From Nyssa sinensis (lineage: Eukaryota > Streptophyta > Magnoliopsida > Cornales > Nyssaceae), in NCBI GenBank assembly GCA_008638375.1, contig CM018035.1:9079577-9143576 (forward strand): 64,000 nucleotides of DNA, written 5' to 3'. This document shows, one piece after another, positions 1 to 11,350 of the stretch. The position numbers and the translations under genes were made by a program. The notes beneath the pieces were generated by a model, which was not told where the DNA came from, searched no databases, and saw nothing but the letters and a program-made list of their open reading frames with translations. The stretch's first letter is position 1. Every line of letters begins with the position of its first letter.

Positions 1-181
1 ACAATACCTGAATAAAAATATCATGCCAATTGCCACATGCCTACAATAAAAATTAGCCCCTAACATAGCGAAGAAGTGCAAAAGATTTAGAGGCACCTTG
101 TGTTATGCCCCTGCCACATGCAGATTTGGTAATATGTATATGGACCCCGTTCATAAAATAATATATACATACAATTTTTGC

Positions 182-227
<46 letters not shown>

Positions 228-562
228 CACAGAAAAAATGAAGATCACATAAGAAGAAAAAAAAAACAGGTTTACAAATACCAAGAATTTTAAAACTGAA
301 GTGCATATCAAACCTAGTAGAAATTATATATAAAAGCAGGAATAAATTTGATGTGTCAGACACATAGAAGCCACTGGATGTGAAGCGGCATTGGAAACTA
401 GTGTGGTTGATACAATGGAGGTTCCAAACATCACAAGATTCACAACCATCAAATATATGATAGAATTCACATGAATTAACCACAAGAATTGTGTGAATGA
501 TTAACCAAATTAATTGCTTCATGATCACCAGCTAGTCAAAATTCTGAACTGACTGCATCAAT
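1..562. other. AT-rich non-coding stretch
   Basis: No gene is supported here. The stretch is AT-rich and contains a poly(A) run (about 182-196) followed directly by an (AT)n microsatellite to about 224. The short open frames on the minus strand come from these simple repeats and have no recognisable domains. It could be flank or the 3' untranslated part of a gene lying outside the window, but nothing in the sequence shows that. Confidence 0.5.
182..224. repeat. poly(A) plus (AT)n microsatellite
   Basis: A run of about 15 A residues continues into about 14 AT dinucleotides. This is the layout left by slippage at a former retroposon tail, but no retroposon body or target duplication could be tied to it. 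Confidence 0.8.
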
Positions 563-575
563 ATAGATTCATCTA

Positions 576-707
576 CCAACAAACTCTAGCTTGGCTGGTA
601 CCTCCTCCACCTCGCCATATGGGAGGTTGAGGATTCAGGTCAAGTCCCCTTAGGGGTAGTGTGTGTGTAATTTAGCTATAAATATATATATATATATAGA
701 TAGATAG
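576..707 (+). mobile_element. tRNA-derived SINE
   Basis: The body is flanked by a perfect 13-bp direct repeat, ATAGATTCATCTA, at 563-575 and 708-720, the expected target-site duplication of a retroposon. Near its 5' end it carries TAGCTTGGCTGG (587-598), a good RNA polymerase III box A. About 40 bp further on it has a degenerate box B around GGTCAAGTCCCC (639-650). The 3' end is simple sequence, (TA)n then (GATA)n, as in plant SINE tails. The family is not identified. The exact duplication makes the boundaries reliable and suggests a fairly recent insertion. Confidence 0.75.
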
Positions 708-720
708 ATAGATTCATCTA

Positions 721-1889
721 TCCTAAATATAAATCAGCAAGGATCTTTAATGAAATAGTAACTTTTTGGCTGAACCTACCCCTAAGGAGATAACAGACAC
801 TTCCCTCAAGGATAATGCAGTATGCTTTCAAATTATACCAACTCAACTCAACCTTGTCCAACTCAACAAAGCCTTCTCCTTGCTTTTAAATTATAAGTTA
901 AAAAATAAAAACTAAAAACTATAACTCACGACCTAAAATATCCCACACCCCTTAGCATCATCCTCAAAAATCCAACTTTGAATGTTAGAAGACATTGAGG
1001 TAGATCACTACTTCAGTGACAATTTTTTATGTCAGCATTACAATTTTGACAGAATTACCAAATCTATTTGCTTATCTAAAGAGACCAGATGTGGAAATAG
1101 ATTCAATTTTTTTTTTTGATCAGTGGAAATGGATTCAAAATGCAAAGTTATACCCTCCACATCTGTGAAGATAGCTGTAGCCAACTGTTATTGTGGTTTA
1201 TAGAATCAATAAGTTCAACAAAAAAAAACACAGCTCTAATGTTAAGAAAGGAAGATGAACAAGTGAAAAACAGTTATCACAAAATGCCAATACTAAAACA
1301 ATTTATTGTTTGGCTCACTGCATATTACGAGGAACTTCTCCTTCCCAAAATGTTAAATTTTACCATCCAAAAAATGTCTTTTTTTTTTCTTTTTGGGGGG
1401 CAAAATATGCAAATGAGCTTACTTTTCTAGGTCAAAAACAAGTTCCATGAAACTCATAAAAAAACACATCAAGCCAACTTAGGAAAATATGCCCCATTCA
1501 GTTTTTAAAAATATAGCATTCACATATAATTGTTCATTAATTAATAATTCGACATTCAGACCCTTCCTCACCACAGCAAACTCCTTGACCTCAACTTTCC
1601 TCTATGATCTTAGTTATGGGGCTAATGCGCCTTTATGCTGTAACTAATTATATTATGAACTTCCGTAGAAGTGTAACTAAAAGGGTACAAGGATTAGGTG
1701 TTAATGTATCTTATAAAGTAGGGTCCAGTGCCAATTACATCTAACCACATCAACTTCTAAAGCCACAATACCTGTTTAATATTTTGATGGGACCAACTTG
1801 GCATACCCTATGTTCCCAAAAATATATTACTTCAATGATTTAATCTCAATTTCATAGCCTCAATTAAAATTTATAAATAATAAAAGTTG
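721..1889. other. intergenic, no gene seen
   Basis: AT-rich sequence with a few short homopolymer runs. A plus-strand open frame at 1116-1430 has no recognisable domain, and its composition matches the surrounding non-coding DNA. No RNA gene or intact element was recognised. Confidence 0.5.
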
Positions 1890-2428
1890 TAAGAGTGTCA
1901 ATTTTTGACACGACACGACAACACGACTCGAACACAACACAAAGTTAATAGGTTTGAGTTGAGCATAAATGCGTTTGGGTCATAAATGGGTTGACACGTA
2001 TAACACGATTAATAAACATGTCGTATTTGGATTTTAGTAGTGTCAACCCGTTTAACACAACTTAACACATTTCATTATAAAAAATATCATGAGTTTAAGA
2101 TAATTCGTCTCACATCAAAGTTTATTAAGGTTTGAAGTTTTTTTTACTTATAAAAGAGATTTCTACTTTGATTTGGCTCATGTCCAAAGTTTACTAAACT
2201 TGAAAATTATTTATACATATTAAAAAGATAGGTAACTTTTACTTAAAAAATAAAAAATTAAAATAAACGGGTAAGCGTGTCAACACGTGTAACCTGTTTA
2301 ATAAATAGGTTGGCTTTTGAAACTTGACACGATTAATTAATAGTGTCATGTTAGGGTTGATACATTTTCGAATATGTATGCCTTAAAACGACCCAAACAC
2401 GACATTATAACACGAATTGACACCCCTA
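1890..2428. mobile_element. non-autonomous hAT MITE (539 bp)
   Basis: The left end TAAGAGTGTCAATT mirrors the right end AATTGACACCCCTA, giving short terminal inverted repeats of the TAGGGGTGTCAATT type common in plant hAT MITEs. The flanks are AAAAGTTG (1882-1889) and GAAAGTTG (2429-2436), an 8-bp duplication with one mismatch, and 8 bp is the hAT-specific length. Subterminal regions are rich in repeated GACACG and CGTGTC motifs, typical hAT transposase-binding architecture. There is no transposase frame inside, so it would have needed a transposase supplied in trans. Confidence 0.75.
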
Positions 2429-2689
2429 GAAAGTTGTTAACAAAAAATGTATGAATAATGAAAGTGATAGGACAATATAGTATGCAATTAGATGGAAAAA
2501 TAATTGGTAAAATCTAGATTGTTAAAACCGACCCATGAAAGTATCTAGGTCGTGGTCCAATGATTCAACCGTCATGGCCAACAAATTGGCCCATTAGAGC
2601 AGTATAATGCCATAAGTATACTGATTTATTTATGTCAGTATGTATATGTTTTTTAGATAGGCATCTATGTGTGTGTATGTGTATCTAAT

Positions 2690-2765
2690 AAGTCTATATA
2701 TATATATGTGTGTGTGTGTGTGTACATATATATATATATGTCTATGTATATGTACATATATCATA
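2690..2765. repeat. mixed (TA)n/(TG)n microsatellite
   Basis: Alternating TATATA and TGTGTG tracts, about 75 bp, with no coding content. It lies immediately upstream of the LINE remnant. Confidence 0.8.
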
Positions 2766-2789
2766 TATTCATATCTACATAGAAAAATA

Positions 2790-4010
2790 TAAAAGGGGCC
2801 TGGAGGATTTCAACCAGTTTGTATGCTAAAACTTAGGAGAGGGTTCGAGGGTAAAACTCTGGACAGATTTGTGATGCTGCGATAACACTCTTCAGGAGCT
2901 ATGTCCTTCTCTATATGGCATTACCACCAAAAAGAATAGTCAAGTTGCAGATTGCATCTCGTTTGAGAGTGGCCGATTGGTATGGAAGTCCCTATTTTTG
3001 TATAAAATTCCTTGATTGGGAATTGCAGGAAGTTGAAGGCCTTTTGAAGTGTTAAAAAATCAAAAATTATGTGAAGGTCATGAGGATGTCTTGATTTGGT
3101 CAGTGGATGATCAAAATAAAAAAATTTCACCGCCCAGTTTTTGTATAAGGCGCTTATTGGTAAAAAAGGAGGAATCATTTCCATGGAAGCTGATTTGGAG
3201 ATCTCATATATGGCATTACCACCAACAAGAATAGTCTAGTTGCTGATTGCATCTCATTTGAGGGTGGCTGGTTGGTGTGGAGTTCCTATTTTCGTAAAAG
3301 TTTCCCAATCATGATTAGGAACTGCAGGAAGTTGAGGGCCTTATGGCAGTGTTAAATAATAAAAATTTCTGTGAAGGTCATGAGGATGTCTTGATTTGGT
3401 CAGTGGACTGTCCAATCTTTCTATAAGGCCCTTATTGGAAAAAAGGAGGAATCATTACCATGGAAGCTGAATTGGAGATCTCGTGCACCCAACAAAGTCA
3501 CTTTTTTTGCTCGGTCTACTACGACTTGGGGAGCTATCTTAACCATGGACAACCTGGGCAAAAGAGGTTTCCACCTCCCGAGCCAGTGTAGCATGTGTAA
3601 ATGTGAATCCATTGCAAAAAAAAGCTAAAGATGCTGGGTGCTTGTTCCTCAACCTTTTCAGGTGTAGTTGGGTGATGCCGGTTACAATTAGTGATGCCCT
3701 TGTGAGTTGGAGATGATGCCGAATTCGCAAGGAATTGAGGACTGCTTGGAGAATGGCCCCTCTTTGCATTATTTGGTCTCTTTGGAGGGAGATATATCAG
3801 AGAACTTTTGAAGGGTTGGAGTTAAACCCTTGGAATGTTAAAGACAATCTTTTGCATTTGTACTTCTTTTTTGGCTAAGGGAAGCAAATCCCTTGTATTT
3901 AGACACTTTTATTGATTTTTTGGAGGAACTTAGGCTTCAACTTTCGTAGCCTTCTCTTTTTGTAATTATGGGTTCACACCCCCCTTGGGCACCATTAATA
4001 TACACTTATA
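2790..4010 (+). pseudogene. degraded LINE (L1-type) 3' end, RT C-terminal region
   Basis: Broken reading frames on the plus strand match the C-terminal tail of plant L1-type LINE polyproteins, the zf-RVT region after reverse transcriptase. Around 3505-3615 a frame reads TTTWGAILTMDNLGKRGFHL followed by a CSMC(x)C cysteine cluster. Around 3751-3850 a second frame reads PLCIIWSLWREIYQRTFEG, the hallmark end of these proteins. Frameshifts and stops separate the pieces, so it is dead. No catalytic RT motif is present, consistent with 5' truncation on insertion. The 3' end fades out near a short A-rich stretch at 4030-4060. Confidence 0.6.
2917..3411 (+). repeat. imperfect tandem duplication inside the LINE remnant
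   Basis: The segment starting TGGCATTACCACCAA at about 2917 recurs at about 3211. Both copies run through the shared motif GAAGGTCATGAGGATGTC to a matching end near 3110 and 3407. The period is about 295-297 bp, and the copies have diverged by scattered substitutions and small indels. It is a local duplication after or during decay of the LINE, not part of a normal element. Confidence 0.7.
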
Positions 4011-4030
4011 TTTTACTGAGAGTTGCAGTT

Positions 4031-6420
4031 GGAAAAAAAAATACAAAAATAAAAATGGAAGGAGTGACAATATCATTTCTTTCTTTCTTTTTGGGAAGGG
4101 GTGTTGAAGGGTCATCAAAGTCTTGAAATCAAGGTAAGGATCTTTTAGAGAGAGAAATTTTTTTAAGGAGGTATGACAGTTAAATTATATTATCCGCCCT
4201 CTTCATTGGACGTATAGGATATGATTCCATGAACAAACTGCTGGTTGAAGTGATTCCCAGAGTAACCCGCCTGGAGCAGAAAGTTTTTACAAAAATAAAA
4301 CAGTTTTATGAGGAAAAGGTTCTTGAGGCAGTTGGAAACGGAAAGCAGATATGCTGATCATCTAGGCTCTTCCAGTTTTGAAAATATTGCTTTCTTGATT
4401 TCCACAGAAGTGCCAAACTCGGGCAACATGATTCAAGGCCCTTTCAGAAACATGAATGTCTTCCAATTAGAAAAGGTAAATGACATTGGGCAAATCAAGA
4501 TCTTTGAACAAATTATATCACCACAAATCATCAAACGGGACACTGAGGCTACTAGTGGACTCAATAGAAAATCCCGACATAAATTATAAGTATGTGAAAT
4601 GTAAACCAATCACCTAACCATCTTCAAAAAATGGATGGCCTCCTAATTCTGTTGAATCAATCTGCCTTTAGTACCTGAGAGATCTCAGGATAGACTGCAA
4701 GATTCAAGGTTTATTTAAATTAATAACATGAGAATATGCATTCTAACAAATTAAATCAAAAGAGAAAAATTATAACAAAAAGAAATAATAATAAAATCCC
4801 TCACTTCAAAGTCCAAACTCTTCACGTCTCTTCCTGGAAACCCTACTGATGGAAATTAAATCAATCCAAATGGTTTGTCAAAGGAAAATCAGAGCCCACA
4901 AGGCTTCAATGTGAGAAGCAATAGGCTCCCAAGGAAACAACAGTATCAGTGCCTGATTTTGACAAAGGGCACAGTGAATCATTCTGTTAGAGAACAGCAA
5001 CAGTATGAAATTATGTCATAGTCCTAACAGGTTGGCAGTATATAAGAACATGAAAAGTAGGAAAACATACAAAGGAACTTTTGAACACGTTAACTTGCTA
5101 CTTTTAAATTATGTTATAGTCCTAAAAGGTTATATGGCTTGATTTCACACATTTCCTCAATACTAGAGATTTCAATGAATTGGTCAAGTTCGTAATACTT
5201 GATATTAGAACATACACCACATCTCAAGTTCAACACACAAAATGCCTCTTTGGAGTAAAGTGAGAGTCATCTTAAGGGGGGAAATGAAGGCTATCTATTG
5301 CCATAGCGAAGCTACTTACAGTGAGAACCAATGTGGGAAGGACTAACTAGGAGAGTGTTATATAGAGCAAAGTGGGAATCATTCAAAAACTAAAAAAAAA
5401 AAAGAAAAGAAAAGGTTAATCTGCCACAAAAAGTGAAGGCTACCTAGAGTAAGAGCCACCAAGGACGATGGTTGCAACGTGGCAGAAAGCTAGGTTCCCA
5501 ACGGTTATCAGCTTCAATTCATGTGTTCCACTTCCATTAGTGTCAGGGATAGATTTTGCTTCATTAATGAGGGGAGCCAATGGATTTTCCTTTGGAGGGT
5601 AATTGTTGTACATGGACTAGTGGGGGAACTCCTCCAGCCTATGAAGCACAGACACTTTATTTGGGGTCATCTATTAATGTCAGACATGTTCAAACGTGCT
5701 CCGGACACTTGAAAAAAGAGTGCCCCTTTTTTCTAGAATTCGAACACGTTCCGGACACAATTTGGGTCAGAGGATTTTAAATTCTTATAATTACTCCTTT
5801 TGTTTTATTACAACCCATGATATTCACAATCAAAATTAAAAAGGAAAGGGGAAAAACAAAAAGATAGTGGAGGAAACATCGAAGCCCTAGTTCTCTCTGC
5901 GTCTCCGATCATCATGTCTTCCTTCGAAAACCCGATCCTGAATCTAATATTTTGTATATTATATTTTTTATACTTTAATTCTCCACCATTAGATTAGTTA
6001 TAATTCCTTACAAATATTATTATTTACATTTTTATAATTTTCAAAACTTGTTGACCTTTAACATTTTTTCAAAATTAAATTATATTCAAGGAATTATTTT
6101 AACAGCTTTTAGTTTCTTTAGAAAGATAAACTAAGAGAAATTATTAAAGTTTTTAGTGTATAATCAAAATAGGAAAAAGAAAGACATTTATTAAAGAAAT
6201 TGTGAACAAGATTTGAAAATTAAAATTGATAATCAAAATTGTTGAAAATTTGTCAAGCTCGGGTTGAACCCAATACTAATGAATTTTTGTTTGGGTCAAG
6301 GTTGGGTTGAGTTATTCAGGTTCAAGATCGAGCTCGGGTTTGATTGTTTTAAAGCTTGGGTTAGGCTTAGACATGACTCAGTCCAAGCCCACCTGAGTTG
6401 CACCCCTAGTTGGGTGTAAA
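4031..6420. other. intergenic, no gene recognised
   Basis: No convincing gene. An open frame at 4308-4589 (plus) and an overlapping frame ending near 4350 give lysine-rich peptides I do not recognise and could not join to splice sites. The end of this stretch (about 6240-6412) is rich in GAGCTCGGGTT-type motifs and stops at GTTGCACCCCTAG. That resembles one end of a hAT-type MITE, but no matching left end was found. Confidence 0.4.
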
Positions 6421-6972
6421 GGAGGGGCAAGAAGTTTTTTCTAGGAAGGAGAGGGTGAGGAGGGATGCTAGTTTGACAATTGATAATTTACAGAAGTGTG
6501 ATTTTTGTTTAGTGAATTAATGTTTTATATGCTATTCATATATGGAGACGGGGTCGTTTATTGTTGTATTGTAGAGTGGTTGCTGATATGTAAAGCTTAC
6601 TTTTTTTCGATGTGTAGCGGGTGCTACATCAATTGGTTATATAGACTTCTTGTTGTGGTGGAGGTGGTGGCATTGTGGGAAGGATTAGCAGGTGTGGTTT
6701 ACAATGCCTCTTTGTTTGATATAATGTGTGGGGAAGGAGCGTAATCGTTGGATTTTTTTACAGTATCACTGTCCAAATGATTCCAAATGAGCTAAAAGCT
6801 TGGATTTTGCATACGAATATTTTGGGTAGTTCTGACTTCTTTTTATCTTGAATCTAGTTGAGTTTTTGAGTGGATATGAAACTTAGGTGAAGACTAGGGT
6901 GTTTTGTTTTTTAGGTACATGGGCACGCTCCCCTTTTGAGCATTTTTTGAATAAATATTACTTATAAAAAAA
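6420..6972 (+). mobile_element. probable LINE 3' tail
   Basis: The segment ends with a GC-poor tail, CTCCCCTTTTGAGCATTTTTTGAATAAATATTACTTATAAAAAA in substance, the form seen at the 3' ends of plant L1 LINEs (pyrimidine-rich, AATAAA-like, short A tail). The upstream open frame at 6505-6744 has no recognised domain. The assignment rests on the tail only. Confidence 0.35.
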
Positions 6973-7540
6973 CATGATCTAAAATAGTAAGGAAATATAT
7001 GATAATGTGTTCTTTAACTCAAGGGGTGAGTGCCTTAGCTAAGGAAACATGGCCTAATAGCTTTATTGAGTTGTAAAGATGAACAATACTTGGGATCGTT
7101 GTATTTGCAGAGTGTATATGGTTTGTGCCTTCTTAGCACACTATATCATTAATATTGTACCCTTTACTCATTCCCCCTTTCCTCTCCAGGGGCCAAAAGA
7201 AGGCTCTCTTGAGTTGAGCAAAAATAAAAATTAAAAAAGTTAGGAGAGGAAAGATAATTCTCTACTGCAAAGTACCAAGAGTCTCTATAGTTCAAAGACC
7301 TTTATACAAGCACACATGGCATGTCAAACTCATATGAGTCATATTAAAACAGATCATAGTTCCACACTTTGGAATGGAACCATGAATACAATGTCTCTGT
7401 GCAAAATTACAATGTCATATCCTAGTGCTAACTGCTACATAACGTTGCTTTATAATGTCATAGCATCCAAATTAGTGTTACTAGAAGCATATTTCTCTAA
7501 CATAGCTAGACCAGCATTTAATCAGTAGATGCATAGTAAT

Positions 7541-8006
7541 CTAGGGACGGCTCAACCATAAAACGAACAAAGTAATCGCTTTATGCCCTACTTAAAGAGA
7601 AGGCCCCAAATTTTATGTATCTATAGTACAATTAAACTAAAAATCTAAGATGATAAAAGTTTAACTCTACAAAATGTCCCAAATTTTATGTATTTATAAT
7701 ATAATCAAATTAAAAGTCTAAAGTTAATAAAAATCTAACTCTACAAAAAAAAAAACCATTCGTATTGTACCCTAATACTTTATTGCAATCTATTTAGATA
7801 AAAAAAAAGTATGTAAAAACTCTATTATTAGAGTTTCATTTAATACATACCTCTCTCTTGTTGAAAAGTAATTAAATTTTATATTACAAAGAGTAAATAT
7901 AATATATATAAAAAATAAAGTAAAAAATTATATTAAGATTATAAAAATGCCCCATTAAAAAGTGTCACTTATCGCTTTAGGCCTCCAATTATATAAAGTC
8001 AGCCCT
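7541..8006. mobile_element. hAT-like MITE, copy 1
   Basis: The ends CTAGGGACGGCTCA and GTCAGCCCT are roughly inverted, of the CAGGGCYGGCTC class known for plant hAT MITEs. The flanks ATAGTAAT (7533-7540) and GTAGTAAT (8007-8014) match at 7 of 8 bases. The interior is AT-rich and has no transposase. A related copy lies at 46707-47196 and shares the GCTTTAGGCCT-type ends and the repeated AAATTTTATGTATTTATA motif. Confidence 0.6.
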
Positions 8007-8567
8007 GTAGTAATCCCAATTTATGACTAGAAAATATATTTGAGGCAGTCAAACCAAGAGGTGGAACAACAGAAACCAAAACTGATTATACATATCTATT
8101 TTGCACAATTCCAAACAACTGATTGGCATAATCAAACAGAAGATCGGAATGCCTAAATAAGAATTTTACCCAGAAACATGTCTCCCAAATTCTAACATTA
8201 CGTTTACCAACTTTTCTGCCATCAAAATCCATTCATGCATTTCAATTACGCATGGAAATATTATCCTCGGACTGTAATGAACTTTTTTTAGTAACCCAAT
8301 TATCCAAACATATGAACAGTTTTCGACTCAAGAATAGAATAATATGAAATATATGGGGAGGATAGACATATCAGCATGTAACACACACTGAGTAAAAATA
8401 TTCCGCGTGAATAAATAAGTAATCAAGTTTCAATTACTTATCTTAGAAAAAGGAAACAAAAACAAAAAGGGAGGGTAATTACAATAAATGATACAAATTC
8501 AATCGCATATGTGGTAGAGGGTTCCAAATGCAAATTTTAGATTTGAGAGAGGAACAACTGGGCTAAC

Positions 8568-9329
8568 CTCAAGCTGATTAGAAGACAGATTGAGCCCAAC
8601 CAATCCGCGTATCCGCCCAAATGCTTCAGGAAGAAAGCGCAACCGCCTCCTAGAAAGATCAATCCTCTCAATCCCCTTCCCGGAAGCCTCCTGCAAAATG
8701 CCTACCACTTCCTCATTCACCTCATCCGCCACCGGAATATACTCCCCCGACCCTGCCGCCGCTGTATCACCACCAGCGGCAGCCGACTCGTAAATCTTCA
8801 CCAACTTCTGCTCCGCATCCTTCAACATCTTCTCGTAAGCCTCGTGCATTTCGTCCAGTTGAATCACCGCCTTGTACATCTGTTTCTCCTTCTCCGCCGC
8901 TTGCCGGCGCTCCTTCTCCTTATCAGCCAAGTGTGACCGCCACTCAAGCCGTTCGACATTGGCTGGCCGAGGCGACAACACAATTTCTCCGAGCTGTTTC
9001 GAGAGATTCGACTCGATCTCGGCGAGCTTGGCCTTGGCGGTGTCGACGGTCTCATGGTCAGGTCGGTCGCCGAGGGTTTGGAGGACGGATCGGGTCTGGG
9101 CAACCTGGGAGACGGCCAATCGCATGGAAGCCACGACTTTGGGGTCCGTGAGGTGGGGCATTTTATCCGTCAATTCAAATGACGGTGCGGTCGAAGTCGA
9201 AGCCTCCGATGGTGGCAGTGGCTGTTCGATGTCGAAATCGAACGAATCGACGGCGTGTTTGGGACCGATACTGGGGAGTTTGGACATGACGTAGGAGAGA
9301 ATCGGGAAATTTGTAGGGTTTGGATCCAT
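8568..9329 (-). CDS. PIRL-type (Ras-group LRR) protein, exon 1 only
   Basis: A 254-codon exon begins at ATG 9329 (MDPNPTNFPILSYVMSKLPS) and ends at a splice donor, GAG then GTTAGC, at 8567. It resembles the N-terminal region of plant intracellular Ras-group-related LRR proteins (PIRL1/3/9 type). After a Ser/Pro-rich start and helical, charged segments (residues about 130-190, coiled-coil-like) comes the first leucine-rich repeat with GIERIDLSRRRLRFLPEAFG and LVGLNLSSNQLE. An upstream in-frame ATG at 9353 is less likely because the family start is MDPNP-like. These proteins are thought to act inside the cell as LRR scaffolds. The remaining LRR exons would lie at lower coordinates, but I found none in 1-8567. 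The gene is therefore either split by a very long intron or an orphan exon. Confidence 0.8.
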
Positions 9330-10139
9330 TGCGCTGATCTTCAGAGATAGCAAATGAGAGTTTGAGAGAGAGAAAGGGTGGCCCCTGAGTGGTGAAGCTC
9401 CCTCAAGTGTTTCAATCCATTGCTCAACAAGTAGAGAGTGTCGGCGAGGGTTTGGAGGACGGGAGGGGGGGATCTCAATGGCGAAGCGAACGAATCTATA
9501 ACCGTTTAGAAGATGCTGTGTTGACTGTAGTAGCCCGTGTGGATAAGCGCATGAAGAGCTTGGATTGTCTGCGATTCTACGTTGATTTCCTCACTTCGGA
9601 TCAACAATCAGCCGTCAGTTCTGGTGATCTCCACTTCGAAATGTGGGACCACATGAATTCACGGCTAGCGACCGTCCCGACACTATGAAAACCAGCTAAC
9701 TAAATTTCCCTTTTTTGGTAAGATGTATGTTATTCAGTGACTCGCAAGGTTAGGGTCGACCTGGAGCCCCCTATTTGTCCACATCTGAAATATTAAGACA
9801 CGTCGGACCCATGTTACAAGGTGTGCCCCGGCATAGGCCGTTAGAAAAGTGAATTTTTAAATATAATAATTAATTATTGTTTTTATTAAAATTAAAGTGA
9901 TTTTCATATATTAATTTTAGTAGGTTTATATAAAAATATTTTTTTTATGAAAAAATTAAAATCATGTAATGGATTGCTCAAAATTATTAAGAAGTGAATG
10001 AAAAATTATCTTCAAACATCACCACTTGAAAATAATAATAAAAACTTAAAACTTATAAAAAACTTGCGTTTCACATAAGATGGGTACAAGACTATTAAAA
10101 AGTAAATATACAATAACCTTAAAAAAAAGTTTGGGTCCT

Positions 10140-11060
10140 AAGGGACATTCAAGTTTTGTGGAATGAGACGACTTAACATATGCATAATTCACCACGCGCG
10201 CTGTCGCCCCACACCGAGTCAAGTTTGGGTTTAGGTCTTGCTCTGTTATGTATATATCTTTTTAGAAAAAATTTATTTAAATATTTTTTCAAAACGCTGC
10301 CGTTTTTGTTACTGTTAGAAACAGTCCAAAACGTTATCGTTTAGTTACTAAGATAATTAAATCTAATGTTGTCGCTTAGCAATTACGTTTGATTTTGATT
10401 TAAATCCAAAACGCCATCGTTTTGTAATTACTTTTGATTTGATTTTGACTGAAGAGTCATCTTCTTCGATTTAAATTCTGTGCCTACACGTTCAAATTGA
10501 ACCGCAATAATTCTTCGAACAGGGACTAACCCTTGGCCTCGTGACTGTACTAAACAGTCACAACAAACCCTATAAATACGCCACGCAATTCATTCATCAA
10601 TCATCGTTTTTTCAAAATTGAGTTTTCCTACATATTCAAAGAAAGAGTTTAAAATATTTTTTGATTCGCTAAACGCAGAATTTGAAGTGCTTATATTCTG
10701 TGTATTGATCATTGTATCTTGAAAAGCAACGTTCACAAAGCTCATAAGTATAACCATGAGGGACGAATTTGCTTTAAGGACATTGTATCAAATGCAACCC
10801 TTGATCTCTATATTATTCCTATTTCTGCAAATTCTATAAGTTTTACAACTTTTTCAATTTGTCTACTATATTTCTATATTGGGAAAAAAACATTGTTTTT
10901 GTATTTTCACACTTTCTAATTTTTCAGTTTTTGATTCTATCAAATTCTATATTGTTTTGATTTCAAATTTTTCTATTTTTTCAAAATAATTTTATATTTA
11001 TCAAAATAATTTTTTCTCTAATTTAAAATAAATATTGTTTTAAGTATTAGAACTTACAGA
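10140..11060 (+). mobile_element. LTR-like relic with TATA motif
   Basis: The stretch contains repeated AAAACGnnnnCGTTTT-type palindromic motifs (about 10300-10430), a TATAAATA box at 10571-10578 and, about 150 bp later, a T-rich leader-like segment. This layout resembles the promoter half of plant copia LTRs. No TG...CA termini or target duplication could be fixed, so the boundaries are rough and the call is tentative. Confidence 0.3.
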
Positions 11061-11236
11061 AATTTCACACACGCGATTAGAGTACGAGACAATACAATCA
11101 ATGTTTAAAGACTTGGGGACAATGCCATTAAAACAAGACAAACCCCACAACAAAGTCATTATAAGGGAACAGTGACTGAGGATTGCAAGACAAGACTCTT
11201 CCTCGTCGATTTATCATCCTCCAACAACTGCTTGCT

Positions 11237-11350
11237 TTATTGTTTTAAGTCATACAGTGCCATCAAGGCATTTGGTACTATCCGCGTAGCCACAATCTTG
11301 CCGTCAGCCACAAACAGAGTCCCCTCACATGGGTAGTTATCGTTGTTCAC
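11237..11350 (-). pseudogene. exon-like coding fragment, unrecognised
   Basis: On the minus strand this 114-bp stretch is open to a TAA stop and reads CEGTLFVADGKIVATRIVP followed by an ALMALYDLKQ end. It has protein-like composition, unlike the surrounding AT-rich DNA. No acceptor AG lies immediately upstream and no continuation was found, so it looks like the last-exon remnant of a gene or a captured fragment. I do not recognise the family. Confidence 0.35.

Noticed and set aside
87..528. Minus-strand open frames of 74 and 125 codons
   Set aside because: They run through the poly(A)/(AT)n repeat, giving Tyr-Ile and Phe runs, and have no recognisable domain.
4253..4350. Lysine-rich peptide frame as a last exon of an unseen gene
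   Set aside because: No domain recognised and no partner exon could be joined; the evidence is too weak to list as a gene.
6240..6415. hAT-type MITE ending GTTGCACCCCTAG
   Set aside because: No matching left terminal repeat or 8-bp duplication was found, so only a possible end is noted in the intergenic entry.
8590..9294. Several open frames on both strands overlapping the PIRL exon
   Set aside because: They are shadows of the GC-richer coding exon in other frames; only the minus-strand frame from 9329 matches a known family.
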